Source: Xiphydria camelus (taxonomy: Eukaryota; Arthropoda; Insecta; Hymenoptera; Xiphydriidae). From it: a stretch of DNA of 64,000 nucleotides. Location of the stretch: positions 14,532,573 through 14,596,572 of the forward strand of contig OY783201.1 of NCBI GenBank assembly GCA_963678675.1, given 5' to 3'. The position numbers and the translations under genes are program-made. Below the pieces are notes generated by a model. The model did no database searches, was not told the origin of the DNA, and saw only the letters and a program-made list of their open reading frames with translations. Numbering within the stretch: position 1 is the stretch's first letter; every line of letters begins with the position of its first letter. Below, one piece after another: positions 57,401 to 64,000 of the stretch.

Positions 57401-60252
57401 GGAGATGCACCCCCTCCAACCCCCTTAGGGGTAGCCCCCCAACTTTGTAATCTTAAATAGCAACCCCCCATGTGTGATACAGCGTTGGAAAGCTCTTTAA
57501 AAATGCTTTACAACAACACCAAATTTTGGTAACTTTCGTTGAGTAGTTTTCGCGCAAATCGAGAAAGAAACTGCTAGGAGTAAGTTTTTTAAATTTATTT
57601 ATTAAAGGTCAATTACGTTACAATAAATTTTCGAAATGATTTCCATTGTTAGCAAGACAAAAAATAACCTATTTTGAAAATCCTCTCGAACTTTTTCAAA
57701 TGTTCTTGAAATTTTGCGATATTCTTGCGTAATCTCTGTTTCGGTTTGTTAATGCTCGCGACACGTGGCCGATACTATAGTAGAGATTTAGATTTCCTTT
57801 GCCCTCGACGGGCCTACCGTTTCGTTCCGTGAGTGCGGGTGACGGGCCCGTGGCGTTCTTAGAGTTTTCTTCTCGTGATATCTTGTGTCGCGCGTTAATA
57901 GTAATCATTTATCGTTTAGCGATTCAGTTCGCAGTTGTAAAATCAGGGGATGCTCGGGAAATTCGGTAGCACGAGGCGACCGAATTCCCTGAGACGAGTT
58001 TAGCCCGCGTTATCGTCGGCAGGATAGTGCGCGTCGGTAGTGCGGTAATACCGTTTTCGTTTCGTCCCGTGCGCTATCGAGCGCGTTATCGATTAATAGA
58101 AAAGAGTGCCCTTAGTGCGGCAAAATATAGCATAAAATAGCTCGTGCGCTCGACTCTCTGTTCTCCGCTCAGGGCGGTTGATTGTCCCTCGCGAATTTTT
58201 CGCGGCTATCGTTCCTACCTCTTCCGCGAATTTCTCCGGCTATCGTTCCTACCTCTCCTGCGAATTTTTCGCGGCTATCGTTCCTACCTCTCTCGCGAAT
58301 TTTTCGCGGCTACCGTTCCTATCTCTCCTGCGAATCTCTCCGGCTAACGTTCCTATCCCCTAGCGAATTTCTCGCGGCTACCGTTCCTATCTCTCCCGCG
58401 AATCTCTCCGGCTATCGTTCCTACCTCTTCCGCGAATTTCTCCGGCTATCGTTCCTACCTCTCCTGCGAATTTTTCGCGGCTATCGTTCCTACCTCCCTA
58501 GCGAATTTCTCGCGGCTACCGTTCCTATCTCTCCCACGAATTTCTCCGGCTAACGTTCCTCTTCCCTCGCGAATTTGTCGCGGCTACCGTTCCTACCTCT
58601 CCCGCGAATTATTGTCGGTTATTCTGTTTGTTAGTTTCGCGATAAGGACTGTTTTGAAGCCCGACCTTGCCGTAGCCGTTAGGCTCTTAGACTAACCAGT
58701 AGTGTATAAGAAGATCTCCAATAAAGCTTAGTGTTATTTTCTTATTATGAATCGCCTCAAATTCGTTTCTTTGTCTTGAGACCCCGCCCCTCTCCTTCGC
58801 CGATACGGGGCTGAGCTAGCGGAGTTCCGTTTCCGGTTCACGTGATCTGACTGTTATCGATCTCGACTTTCTTTGGTGTTTCGGAACACCTGGCGCCCAA
58901 CATTTCATTATCTCAATACCTTGTCCGAGCGGGGCCAGTCAGAGAGCGTGCCGAAGTGTGCGACTACCCGGGTAGCGCCGAGTAGCGTCGTTACAATGTA
59001 TAACATGCGCATTATATAAAAATAATATAAAATTAATACCGAGATTGTAATATAACCGCTATATGTAGCTGTTCCGTTGCACTTATTTGGTAGGAACCCT
59101 ACTCGAGCATTTGGACTACGAAAAATGTTTTAGATATCGGGGGGTGAATCAAAAACTGTTCGCAGGCTCCTGCCGGAGAATCTTAAAGTCGACCTGCATA
59201 ACAAAGCATTGACGTATCTGCAATACAAAACTAGACGATGTGCGGCATGCGGTGGTGGTCATTTCGTGATGTTGCTTGGCAACCGGTATTACCAAGAAAG
59301 CATAAAGGATCGCCGAAAGCGAGAAAACTTAAATTATATATTAGATGTCGCCGAGTACGGGGAGAATCCTGCTGCTGCATTAAGAGAAAGTAAATATGTT
59401 CATCTATGGTACAAAATTACTACAATTATACGCATATTACATAATACGATTTTCTTCCGCAGGAATATATCGAACAACCTCGATGATAGACATAAATAAA
59501 CGATCAATGTGTACAAAGATTTACCAACCAATCGTGAAAAGACCAACGCGAACTTTCTCTGGTGTCGACTTCACTGATTGTCAATGTAACTTAATACTGA
59601 TCACTGTTTATACACAAGTGCTGGAACACTGCCGTGGAGTAGGTATGTGAATATATATTTTATATACATATATATATGTACGACCACATCAATACGAAAA
59701 TTTGTTATTTCAGCTGTATATTAGCTCGGAGCACTGCGATTTCGAAAATATCATAAATATTCACCTAAGTTGCACTGATATAATCACGACTACACGTACA
59801 TATTGGATTTCGAATTATGTATTACACTGCATATATTTTTTTTCGAAATCGCAGTGCCCCGAACTTACAGCTGAAATAACAAGTTTTCAAACTGATGTGG
59901 TCGTGAAATAATATTTGCTTAGTTTGACAGCCATTTGTCTAAAATGGTATTTATAATAATTAAAGCGACGTTTATTCGAATGAGTAGTTGGCACAAACGG
60001 TATTGAAGCATTCTTTGAATTTAGCTTAATGAATTATCGCTTTTCATAATTGCCGACTCGAGAATTTTCCAATTAAAGAGAACAATAGAGATTTAATTGA
60101 GAACGTTATTAAAATTCGGCCTTGGCTCTTCTACAGGTCGTAAAGATAAAGCATTGACCGCTATATTAGAATTCGTTGAAGTTTGCCTAGCAGAATGTAA
60201 TATTCCCCAAGCAAGAAAACTGCTTAGCGATGGAGAGATTATCTTGAGTCAG
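30121..60252 (+). CDS. ADCY10: Soluble adenylyl cyclase (type 10), 20 exons, both ends missing
   Basis: The enzyme makes cAMP from ATP in response to bicarbonate and calcium. Coding exons are 30121-30278, 30443-30718, 33121-33244, 33319-33464, 34749-34910, 35004-35223, 38314-38617, 39556-39683, 46081-46236, 46308-46413, 46504-46911, 48300-48391, 49391-49543, 56224-56360, 56452-56592, 56665-56814, 56986-57067, 59166-59389, 59463-59642 and 60137-60252. They total 3463 bp (about 1154 residues). All join in phase with GT donors and AG acceptors and without stops, which is strong mutual support. Domains in order are cyclase C1, cyclase C2, a P-loop ATPase and a helical C-terminal region. Vertebrate homologues are about 1610 residues, so a few hundred residues lie past the window, and an upstream start exon is unidentified. 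The 56224 acceptor (AAG) is the weakest call. Confidence 0.93.
30858..31245 (-). mobile_element. Helitron fragment with helicase C-terminus
   Basis: Minus-strand reading includes CFSHGQLYVSCSRVGTPKNV, the conserved C-terminal motif of the PIF1-type helicase of Helitrons. The flanking sequence matches the 3' part (about 20340-20470) and the repeat unit of the 20271-28078 Helitron. The terminal TATATA is split by the foldback MITE at 31246, and TATAGATA resumes at about 32064. The CTAG end is missing. Confidence 0.8.
31246..32066. mobile_element. 820-bp foldback MITE (complete copy)
   Basis: The ends are ACCGCACATGTCCTATGGCC and the complement GGCCATAGGACATGCGGT. Arms of about 240 bp are inverted copies, and the inner part carries a second inverted pair (CGGGAGATCAGACG-type). 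TATA flanks it within the Helitron end. It holds the uninterrupted site GGCATGAGGCGTGTAATTC that is split in the copy at 60648. Confidence 0.85.
32315..33023. mobile_element. 710-bp palindromic MITE, AGGGTGTTTCAAAATTT ends
   Basis: Inverted ends of about 150 bp run through AAATATTTGAAGGGC and GTGTTCTAAAATACACCC. The middle contains a C-tract (32750-32759) and is not clearly symmetric. It is non-coding. Confidence 0.75.
33611..34386. mobile_element. Possible 770-bp inverted-repeat element
   Basis: AAGGTAGTATGGTCAC at 33613 and GTGACCATACTATGTAC at 34364 form short inverted ends, each next to TTAA. A 64-residue Lys/Arg-rich open frame (33902-34096) lies within, with no recognised motif. Confidence 0.45.
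34749..39683 (+). CDS. ADCY10: Cyclase exons 5-8: linker and catalytic domain C2
   Basis: The exon at 35004 starts C2 (MRQVVIVFVNVIT). The exon at 38314 carries FDKDLMFLCIFGL and VGVTTGMTYCGVVGH followed by REYTVIGMSVNKAARLM, the family's conserved C2 core. The acceptor at 38313 (ATCTTTCAG) is chosen because it alone restores phase with exon 35223. Exon 39556 ends in phase 2 and joins 46081 across a 6.4-kb intron swollen by a retrotransposon. Confidence 0.9.
35470..35712. mobile_element. Palindromic MITE nested in foldback copy 2
   Basis: AACTTGCAATAGATGTGTAA at the left and its complement at the right enclose the inverted block GAACAATGTTGCGTGAAAGT. The corresponding position in copy 1 (about 13130) lacks it. 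Confidence 0.7.
35875..37330 (-). mobile_element. 5'-truncated LINE fragment with 11-bp target duplication
   Basis: The minus strand encodes pieces of a non-LTR retrotransposon polyprotein: an end-of-RT region (YNAVIQPVMLHGSLVWW, 37238-36939), an RNase H domain (LLWVPDHSGIPGNEKADELA, about 36520-36440) and a C-terminal zinc-knuckle-like CRLCGEAEETPGHIIISDC. Frameshifts separate them. The 3' tail is (AAT)n-like at 35875. CAGATACACAT flanks both sides (35864-35874 and 37331-37341), the expected target duplication. RNase H plus this layout suggests the I/Jockey/R1 group. Confidence 0.85.
37519..37780. mobile_element. 260-bp palindromic MITE
   Basis: GCAATAGTGGACTAACCCAC and its complement bound the element. 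The inverted arms of about 100 bp include GAATTGAAACTGTTAA. It is non-coding. Confidence 0.75.
37818..38125. mobile_element. ~300-bp MITE with GGAAAAATACCATCAA ends
   Basis: The terminal repeat GGAAAAATACCATCAATTTT and its complement TTGATGGTATTTTTCC bound an interior of repeated ACCATCAA and GTTATC phrases. No duplication is resolved. Confidence 0.6.
38845..39259 (-). mobile_element. Mariner-type remnant with transposase C-terminus
   Basis: The inverted blocks GCCATTTTATTTTTTAAATAAAACTTCC lie at each side, and the right edge is CCACCCTGTAG. Between them the minus strand reads, with breaks, like the end of a DDE_3 transposase: a LARSPDLT motif, a YWIWGYLKSKVY phrase and a Glu-rich helix. The first two-thirds of the transposase are absent. 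Confidence 0.65.
40635..40965 (-). repeat. 3' LTR of the gypsy-type element
   Basis: 331 bp, TG...CA, preceded on the host side by CACG (40631-40634). Confidence 0.9.
41121..44262 (-). pseudogene. Degenerate gag-pol of the gypsy-type element
   Basis: A first frame (44262-43741) has an N-terminal SAP-like motif (FTVAELKEILRSMELQSQGT) and a charged coiled-coil-like stretch. It ends at an in-frame TAG (43743-43741), and the next frame (43740-41656) continues it directly. That frame holds a capsid-like region, two CCHC knuckles (CYNCNGTGHIASDC and CYLCFLTGHQAKNC), an aspartic protease with LDTGSP, and an integrase with an HHCC zinc site and DDE-type Asp residues (HVDHVG, LVSDRGT). The protein jumps from just before the RT domain to just after RNase H near 42340-42400, an internal deletion. 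A frameshift near 41690 separates the integrase C-terminal part (41711-41121). Confidence 0.9.
44491..44821 (-). repeat. 5' LTR of the gypsy-type element
   Basis: 331 bp, about 99% identical to the other LTR, followed on the host side by CACG (44822-44825). Confidence 0.9.
46081..49543 (+). CDS. ADCY10: Cyclase exons 9-13: P-loop ATPase region
   Basis: Exon 46081-46236 contains YPLLGRTVELNLFRQMF, the family's lead-in to the ATPase. Exon 46308-46413 supplies the Walker A motif GEPRMGKT. Exon 46504-46911 contains WIVIIDDAEFGDEESL, a Walker B-like segment. Exons 48300 and 49391 continue as helical repeats. The Walker A sequence falls right at the start of its exon, so the acceptor at 46307 (TATAG) is needed to keep the first Gly. 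Confidence 0.9.
47330..47617. other. One end of a GCAGGGTGTTTCACC element, partner end not found
   Basis: TGCAGGGTGTTTCACCTAAC at 47330 looks like the terminus of the ACAGGGTG group, but no inverted partner occurs nearby. It is probably truncated by the next element. Confidence 0.35.
47618..48133. mobile_element. ~515-bp element with AGCCCCGTCCCGCTTCAGT ends
   Basis: Inverted ends AGCCCCGTCCCGCTTCAGTT and AACTGAAGCGGGACCGGGCT bound non-coding AT-rich DNA just before cyclase exon 48300. No clear target duplication. Confidence 0.65.
48392..49390. mobile_element. Cyclase intron with one palindromic MITE (49045-49312)
   Basis: CGAGTGCAAGAATGTGC and GCACTCGTTTTAAGGTG-type inverted blocks plus ATGCTGAGCATGAAGGGG / CCTCTTTATGCTTAGCAT mark a 270-bp palindrome. 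The rest of the intron shows nothing recognisable. Confidence 0.6.
49983..53697 (+). mobile_element. 3.7-kb DDE transposon with SWIM-containing transposase
   Basis: The terminal inverted repeats are about 45 bp: TAGCCGTATAAGCAGGGTAA at the left (from 49991) and the near-identical complement at the right (to 53689), both continuing through AAAGTGCCCTTGC. Similarity may extend outward to AAAGAGC. I cannot define the target duplication with certainty, and TA is compatible. One gene fills the centre. The element lies within a large intron of the cyclase in the same orientation. Confidence 0.85.
50818..52952 (+). CDS. Transposase: zinc-finger N-terminus, DDE core, SWIM zinc motif (one frameshift)
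   Basis: The N-terminal part (ATG 50818) has paired CxxC motifs (CTNCS...CSKC). The second frame starts by 51195 and includes CFICNSSARL with a downstream CCEHH, so the Cys/His-rich region spans a reading-frame change near 51160-51190. The catalytic core shows Asp in LLIFDGTYIRHE (about residue 222 of the second frame), Asp in CIVDRGFRD (about 302) and Glu in RWVVEAIHG (about 349), a DDE triad with closer spacing than Tc1. Near the C-terminus YTCECANGKRTVGCCSHVAA fits a SWIM CxCxnCxH zinc motif. I place it with Tnp_4-like or ISL2EU/IS4EU-type transposases only tentatively. Apart from the single frame change it is intact, so it is young. A short intron at the frame change is the alternative. 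Confidence 0.8.
53903..55222. mobile_element. 1.3-kb foldback element, ACAGGGTGAATCACC ends
   Basis: Ends TATACAGGGTGAATCACCTA and AGGAAACTCACTCTGTACA are inverted. Inner blocks CATTGTGCCGGTTTTTCTCA and TGAGAAAAGCCGGCACAATG confirm a palindromic body. It is split by the MITE at 54295-54556. Confidence 0.75.
54295..54556. mobile_element. 262-bp pogo/Tigger-type MITE with TA duplication
   Basis: CAGTAGTCCCTCTATTACTCG at the left and CGAGTAATAGAGGAACCACTG at the right are flanked by TA (54293-54294 and 54557-54558). These termini are typical of the pogo/Tigger branch. Nested in the 53903 element. Confidence 0.85.
55428..56078. mobile_element. ~650-bp foldback element made of repeated sub-units
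   Basis: TATCGCGTGACTAATGG at the left and its complement at the right bound several alternating copies of a TTTTGGCATTA...GGCGGATACGCCC unit (near 55490, 55640, 55750, 55870, 56000). The + strand open frame at 55359-55577 is part of this repeat. Confidence 0.65.
56224..60252 (+). CDS. ADCY10: Cyclase exons 14-20: C-terminal helical region, incomplete
   Basis: Phrases such as LLLKCAAVLGEPINRKMLEY, RRCAACGGGHFVMLLG and DKALTAILEFVEVCLAECN correspond in order to the regulatory C-terminal half of type 10 cyclases. A 5.6-6.7-kb intron before 56224 contains the SWIM-DDE transposon. The last visible exon ends at a GTATGT donor (60253), so the gene continues to the right. Confidence 0.85.
57285..57600. 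mobile_element. Truncated relative of the 14865 MITE
   Basis: TATAGGGTGACGTTTTTAAA followed by ACTTGCCACCCACAATATCT resembles one end of 14865-15324, and C/G tracts occur in the same order. The opposite end is missing. Confidence 0.55.
57701..58995 (+). mobile_element. Probable retrotransposon LTR with internal minisatellite and tRNA-Lys primer site
   Basis: A GC-richer block begins TGTTCTTGAAATTTT, contains an AATAAA signal (about 58720) and ends ...TTTCGGAACA. It is followed by CC and TGGCGCCCAAC (58891-58901), the classic tRNA-Lys primer-binding sequence. Retroviral-type sequence stops about 100 bp later at CGTCGTTACAATG. This suggests one LTR plus the start of the internal region. The exact ends and a target duplication are not established. 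Confidence 0.55.
58185..58615. repeat. ~33-bp minisatellite (about 13 copies)
   Basis: The unit GCGAATTTTTCGCGGCTATC plus GTTCCTACCTCTCC alternates with CCGCGAATTTCTCCGGCTAT variants. All three + strand frames are open through it only because of the repeat. It lies inside the probable LTR. Confidence 0.9.
59679..59908. mobile_element. 230-bp palindromic MITE between cyclase exons
   Basis: ACGACCACATCAATACG at the left and CTGATGTGGTCGTGA at the right are inverted. Inner blocks GCACTGCGATTTCGAAAA and its complement continue the fold. It is non-coding. Confidence 0.75.
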
Positions 60253-60647
60253 GTATGTTTACATTTGTTCTCTCTCTCATTGTCTTCCTATCTTCAATGG
60301 TGGATTACATATATTTTCTCATGAAAAAGTAGATGTAGTAGTTGTAGAATGTTTACTGAATATAATTCGGAAAAAAGACATCGAAGAAATTTGAATAATA
60401 AAACATTTTCAAACTCTAAAATATCGGCCTTCATGTGTCATAATCGATCATTGCTGTGCTATAAAGAGCTTATTATCTTTGTAAGTAAAAAAAATTAGAA
60501 TTCCCCCGATGAAAATATTTTATTGGTCAATCTCGACCTACATTATATTGTATTATAATTATGTGAAAGTAGTACCTACTTTCTTATGGGGAAGTCATAA
60601 GCGAGGGAGTGTGCTGCATGTAAAAGCAAAACAAAAATAGAAGATGT
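60253..60647. other. Cyclase intron, nothing recognised
   Basis: The intron starts at the GTATGT donor (60253) and is AT-rich. I see no further exon of the cyclase before the foldback MITE at 60648, so the next exon should lie past 64000 or be masked by the insertions. Confidence 0.5.
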
Positions 60648-61709
60648 CTACCGCATGTCCTATGGCCAACCGCACAGGTGAGCTGCGACCTGAATTCTTG
60701 ACTTCGGCAGTATTTATGGTACAGTTAGAGTGGGCTTCAGACGAGTGCGCTGCATAAGAACGAAAAGTGTCGACTGCTCTTCTAATAGCTGTCAATTCGG
60801 GAGATCGAAGCGTTTCGTGTAACCTCAAAATCGTAAAGTTTTGAAAATTAGTAGTGAATAATTTGTAGAAGTGATGAGAAATAATCATAAATAATCTTCC
60901 GAATTGACACCTTAGGTATCGCTCACGCGACTTCGTAAAACTACTTCCTAGACACGCGCAGTGCTAGCGCGGAAATAATTTCTGAAACAAATAGGCATGA
61001 TAGTGTAGTCAAATGGTAGTTTGACCAAAACAAAATTGCGGAAGTTTTTTTCTCGACGGTTTTATATGTTTTTGGGGCTGCTGAATCCGAATTTATAGTT
61101 TGCTGCCTTGTAGGAGGTCGGCTTCATAGCCAAAAACGCAAAACATCTGAATTTTTCAGCACTTTTTTCAGTTTTTTGCTTATATCTCAAAAACTGTACG
61201 TTTTTTGAAGATGAGCGTTCTATACAAAATTAAAGTAAATAAAATTTTCTACAAAATGCACTGGTCATCTTTGATTTTATAATAAGCGGTCTCCGCGCTA
61301 GAGCTCAGTGAAAACCAGTGATTTTTTTATATTTTCACAAAAACGTCAAAAACACCAACTTTCATCCCCTGCAACCCGAGAAATATATGTTAATAAACCC
61401 TTATATCACGTATAAGTATATTATATATCATAAAAAAGACGTCTGCAATATTTAATTTTCTCATAAAGATTTTTGTAAGAAGAAGCTTCTTTTGAATAAG
61501 TTAAATGGCAAGCCATGCTTTATAAAAACATTAAGAAATTATATTTAAAACTTATTAGGTACATTAACCTGAAAATAAAGCTAGCTATATACATGAAATC
61601 TATACGCATGTATCACGAAATGATGTAAAGATGTACCCAGGATCATCATTACTTTGAGTGGGTCTTCCATCTGAAAAAAAATGAGGCATTTAGCGGTAGA
61701 ACATAAGCA

Positions 61710-62736
61710 CTATAGAAGACAATTGGTATAGTATAAATAAAATATAACTAACCTGACGTCATGGCCGTAGTTAATTTGGTCGTTTCCGTTTGGTTTTGGG
61801 TGGTCCAAACGATGTTTCTTTGGCACTAGAAGATCCAGGTGAGGGTCTTGGGCAATCGAAGGTCCAAACAAAGGGTCAGGAGCTGTGGAAGATCCAGGCT
61901 GAATAGTGAATTGTGGCTGTCTTCCACTGAAAAAAATGATTATATTGAGAAGTGTAAAACTAGAACAAACTAAGTAAAGATGCATAATGTTGCAAAATAT
62001 TACATGAATTAATACCTACCTTCTGTCTCTTCAGCTGCTTCAGGCAGTGAGACTGGAAGTGGCTCATCTAGATCGCCTTCGTCTTCTGCATCATAACTAT
62101 CGTCGATGTTGGAGCACGACCCTTCACATTGCTGACACAGTTTTGTGCAGAATAGTCCTGCACGCTTACACCCACACCGACCTTGGCAACCTGTCTTGCA
62201 TTTGCAAGATATAAGCTGGAGAAGCCTCTCGGGAGCCGGAGGTTTCGGTGTGGTAATGGGAACCAACCCATTTTTTGTCCATTTCCAACCCCACTTTTCT
62301 GGATCCAAGTAGTTTCCCATCCACTGCTGCACCTGATGAAAAACCCTGAAGGCGTGTTGTTGAGCAGCAGCTTCAGTGGGAGGTAAGGACGCTGTGTTTG
62401 CTGATGCCTTGTAGGTTGATGTCAAGTATTGCTTGTACCTCAGTTTGTTGAGTGTTATGGTTGGGGGGGGGGGGGGGGGGTTGGATTAACGTTATAAAGG
62501 GCAACCAGAAATTTGTCATTAGCAGCTGTTATTTCATTTGGATGAGCTGAAGGATTACTGAAGTTCGTAACATATGATTCCAGATCCGGATTTTTGGTAA
62601 GGGTCTTGACAAATTTAATCTTGCCTTGGTTGAATAACGCGGACGTAGAGTCGCAACCACTCATTGCATGGAGAAAGAGCATGTGGTTGGCAACACTCTT
62701 CTGAACTGCAGTTTCTGCTTGGTCGAAAGGAACCAC
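61710..62736 (-). pseudogene. Decayed gene with GCD-type motif and CXC cysteine-rich domain
   Basis: Reading from the right, frame 62736-62455 contains MLFLHAMSGCDSTSALFNQG, similar to the GCD...G helix-loop of FEN/PIN-like nucleases, then a G-tract (62461-62480) that breaks the frame. Frame 62425-62009 has QVQQWMGNYLDPEKWGWKW followed by CKCKTGCQGRCGCKR and GLFCTKLCQQCEGSC, a CXC (tesmin/TSO1-like) zinc-binding pattern, then an acidic tail. A GT/AG intron may join it to 61935-61749, which has a Pro/Lys-rich tail. I have seen this domain pairing only as repetitive uncharacterised proteins in invertebrates. A nuclease role is inference. Confidence 0.6.
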
Positions 62737-63240
62737 GTTTCCGCCTTACAGCGCATCACGCAGCCACTTAATACCTTCGAATAAACGCTCGCAGTCACGC
62801 TTCACTCTTTGCCTAAACATTTCTAATTGCCCACCAAAGTATTCATTCTTTCTTTTAATTACACACTGCGATTCTACAGTAGACTCACCTGAGCGTGTAG
62901 ACGTAAATGTCAGTTTTTTACGCAGTTTTTTGCAAGTTTCTAGAGAGAAATCATCGACTTTACTAATTTTAATTCATCATGGTCGATCTTCGCTAATGCA
63001 TACGTACGTTTCATCTAGCAATTTGCGAAGTAGCCGCACATGAGAAAACTTGTTTCTCTGCAGAAGCCAGGATCGAGACCATTTTGATCGTATTTTACGA
63101 TTAAGTTGTTTATTTCTTTGCTTCTTCCTTGGTAGGCAAATTGCAAAAACTGACCAGAGAAGAACTTCTTCCATGACTGCAACGCGTAAACTGAAAACTG
63201 TAAATGTCTATGTCCAAAACTGTTGTGTGTGGACGGCAAT
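62737..63240 (-). pseudogene. Upstream remnant of the CXC-element gene
   Basis: Minus-strand sequence continues upstream in broken frames (for example EYFGGQLEMFRQRVKRDCER near 62850 and FGHRHLQFSVYALQSWKKFF near 63200) with several stops. The composition looks formerly coding, and the order fits one long protein read right to left. No domain is recognised. Confidence 0.4.
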
Positions 63241-64000
63241 CAGAAAACTGTACGTTTTAGAACTGCACGGGTAAATCGTTGTAAAAACTGTGTGTGTAGA
63301 CCCCGCTTTAGGTCGGCCTGCAAACAATGGCGGTGCTGTCACGTTTTAGAGAGCTCTTTCCCGTGAAATAAAGTTTTTTGTTCATAACTTGTATATTTCT
63401 CGATTTGTAAGAGGTGGGACTGGGTGTTTTTGTAAAAGTACCAAAAAATCGTTTTTTTAGCGAGCTCTAGCGTCGTTACCGCTTGTTAAAAAATCAAAGA
63501 TGAGCAGTGCATTTTATAGGAAATTTTATTTACTTTAATTTTGTATAGAACACTCATCTTCAAAAAACGTACCGTTTTTGAGCTATAAGCAAAAAACTTA
63601 AAAAAGTGCTGAAAAATTCAGATTTTTTGCATTTTTGGCTGTGAAGCCGACCTCCTACAAGGCAGCAAACTATAAATTCGGATTCAGCAGCCCCAAAAAC
63701 ATATAAAACCGTCGAGAAAAAAACTTCCGCAATTTTGTTACCAAATCGGCAGTTTTAAACACGCATTTACTAGATTATGAGGCGTGTAATTCGGTTGGAC
63801 GTCGAAAAAAACCCGAATGATTGTTAACTCTCACTTCTGAACATTACTTACCATTTATTCAAAGATTCACGATTTCGAGCTTAGACTTCGATCTCCCGAA
63901 TTGATAGCCATCGGGAGATCAGACGTTTCATACTTTTCGTAAGAACGCAGCGTAAGAACGAAAAGCGTCGTCTGATTTCCCGATGGCTGTCAATTCGGAA

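Larger units (their letters stand above)
61001..63776 (-). mobile_element. 2.8-kb element with ~300-bp inverted repeats and ATGA duplication
   Basis: Near-perfect inverted blocks of about 280 bp start inside the ends: ATTGCGGAAGTTTTTTTCTC near 61035, complement near 63735. The outermost 40 bp are diverged. ATGA flanks both sides (60997-61000 and 63777-63780), and removing one copy gives GGCATGAGGCGTGTAATTC, exactly as in the intact relative at 31595. Decayed minus-strand genes lie between the arms. I cannot assign a known superfamily. Confidence 0.8.
60648..64000. mobile_element. Foldback MITE (second copy of the 31246 family), split and running off the window
   Basis: 60648-61000 matches 31246-31600 (ACCGCATGTCCTATGGCC start, same inner phrases) and 63781-64000 matches the continuation from about 31601. 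The two parts are separated by the element at 61001-63776. About 250 bp of the copy should lie beyond 64000. Confidence 0.85.

Noticed and set aside
58144..58553. Arg/Phe-rich peptides in all three + frames
   Set aside because: A minisatellite with no stop codons explains them.
58888..58995. CGTCGTTACA as the end of a second LTR in the same orientation
   Set aside because: It lies only about 95 bp after the primer-site-like TGGCGCCCAAC and no matching LTR start is found. It is left as an unresolved edge.

Overview
This window is a piece of an insect nuclear genome. It is AT-rich, its genes are split by introns, and it is heavily loaded with transposable elements. Hymenoptera is the best guess, from the style of the LINE fragments, the many elements ending in TATACAGGGTG, and the presence of a soluble adenylyl cyclase gene. 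That placement is inference. Two host genes can be read exon by exon, both on the + strand.

Host genes. (1) Fructose-1,6-bisphosphatase is complete: four coding exons between 6001 and 18241 encode 340 residues. Its first intron (9.7 kb) is packed with transposons. (2) A soluble (type 10, bicarbonate-responsive) adenylyl cyclase runs from 30121 to at least 60252. Twenty consecutive coding exons join in phase with no internal stop. They cover both cyclase domains, the P-loop ATPase and part of the C-terminal helical region. The first exon is not identified, and the last exons lie beyond the right edge.

Mobile DNA by region. 1-5100: a small TAA-flanked MITE, then a 3.3-kb foldback element (1225-4553) with roughly 1-kb inverted arms. 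It carries an apparent two-exon gene for a 153-residue protein with a basic Arg/Ala segment and a poly-Glu tail. 6200-15400 (Fbp intron 1): several palindromic MITEs, a LINE fragment split by a 1.8-kb insertion flanked by TACTA, and a foldback MITE split by a 245-bp TTAA-flanked piggyBac-type MITE. 19640-28080: two minisatellites, then a minus-strand Helitron with both termini visible (20271-28078). It contains a tandem-repeat array and two intruders: a 3.0-kb element with a TAA duplication and a 1.9-kb piggyBac-type element with a TTAA duplication, each carrying further elements.

30800-60100 (cyclase introns): a second Helitron piece with a helicase C-terminus, many palindromic MITEs, and a LINE fragment with an 11-bp target duplication inside a MITE. 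There is also a recent but RT-less Ty3/gypsy-type element (40635-44821; LTRs differ at about 4 of 331 sites) sitting inside an older foldback element. A DDE transposon whose transposase ends in a SWIM-type zinc motif (about 49983-53697) is nearly intact. A probable LTR carries a 33-bp minisatellite. 60648-64000: a foldback MITE interrupted by a 2.8-kb element (61001-63776, ATGA duplication) that carries decayed minus-strand genes, including a CXC cysteine-rich domain. The empty-site sequence of that insertion survives in a paralogous MITE at 31246-32066.

The most interesting objects are the foldback element with its spliced gene, the SWIM-DDE transposon, the CXC-bearing element, and the multi-level nest inside the Helitron. 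Together they give a relative order of insertion that can be read directly from the sequence.
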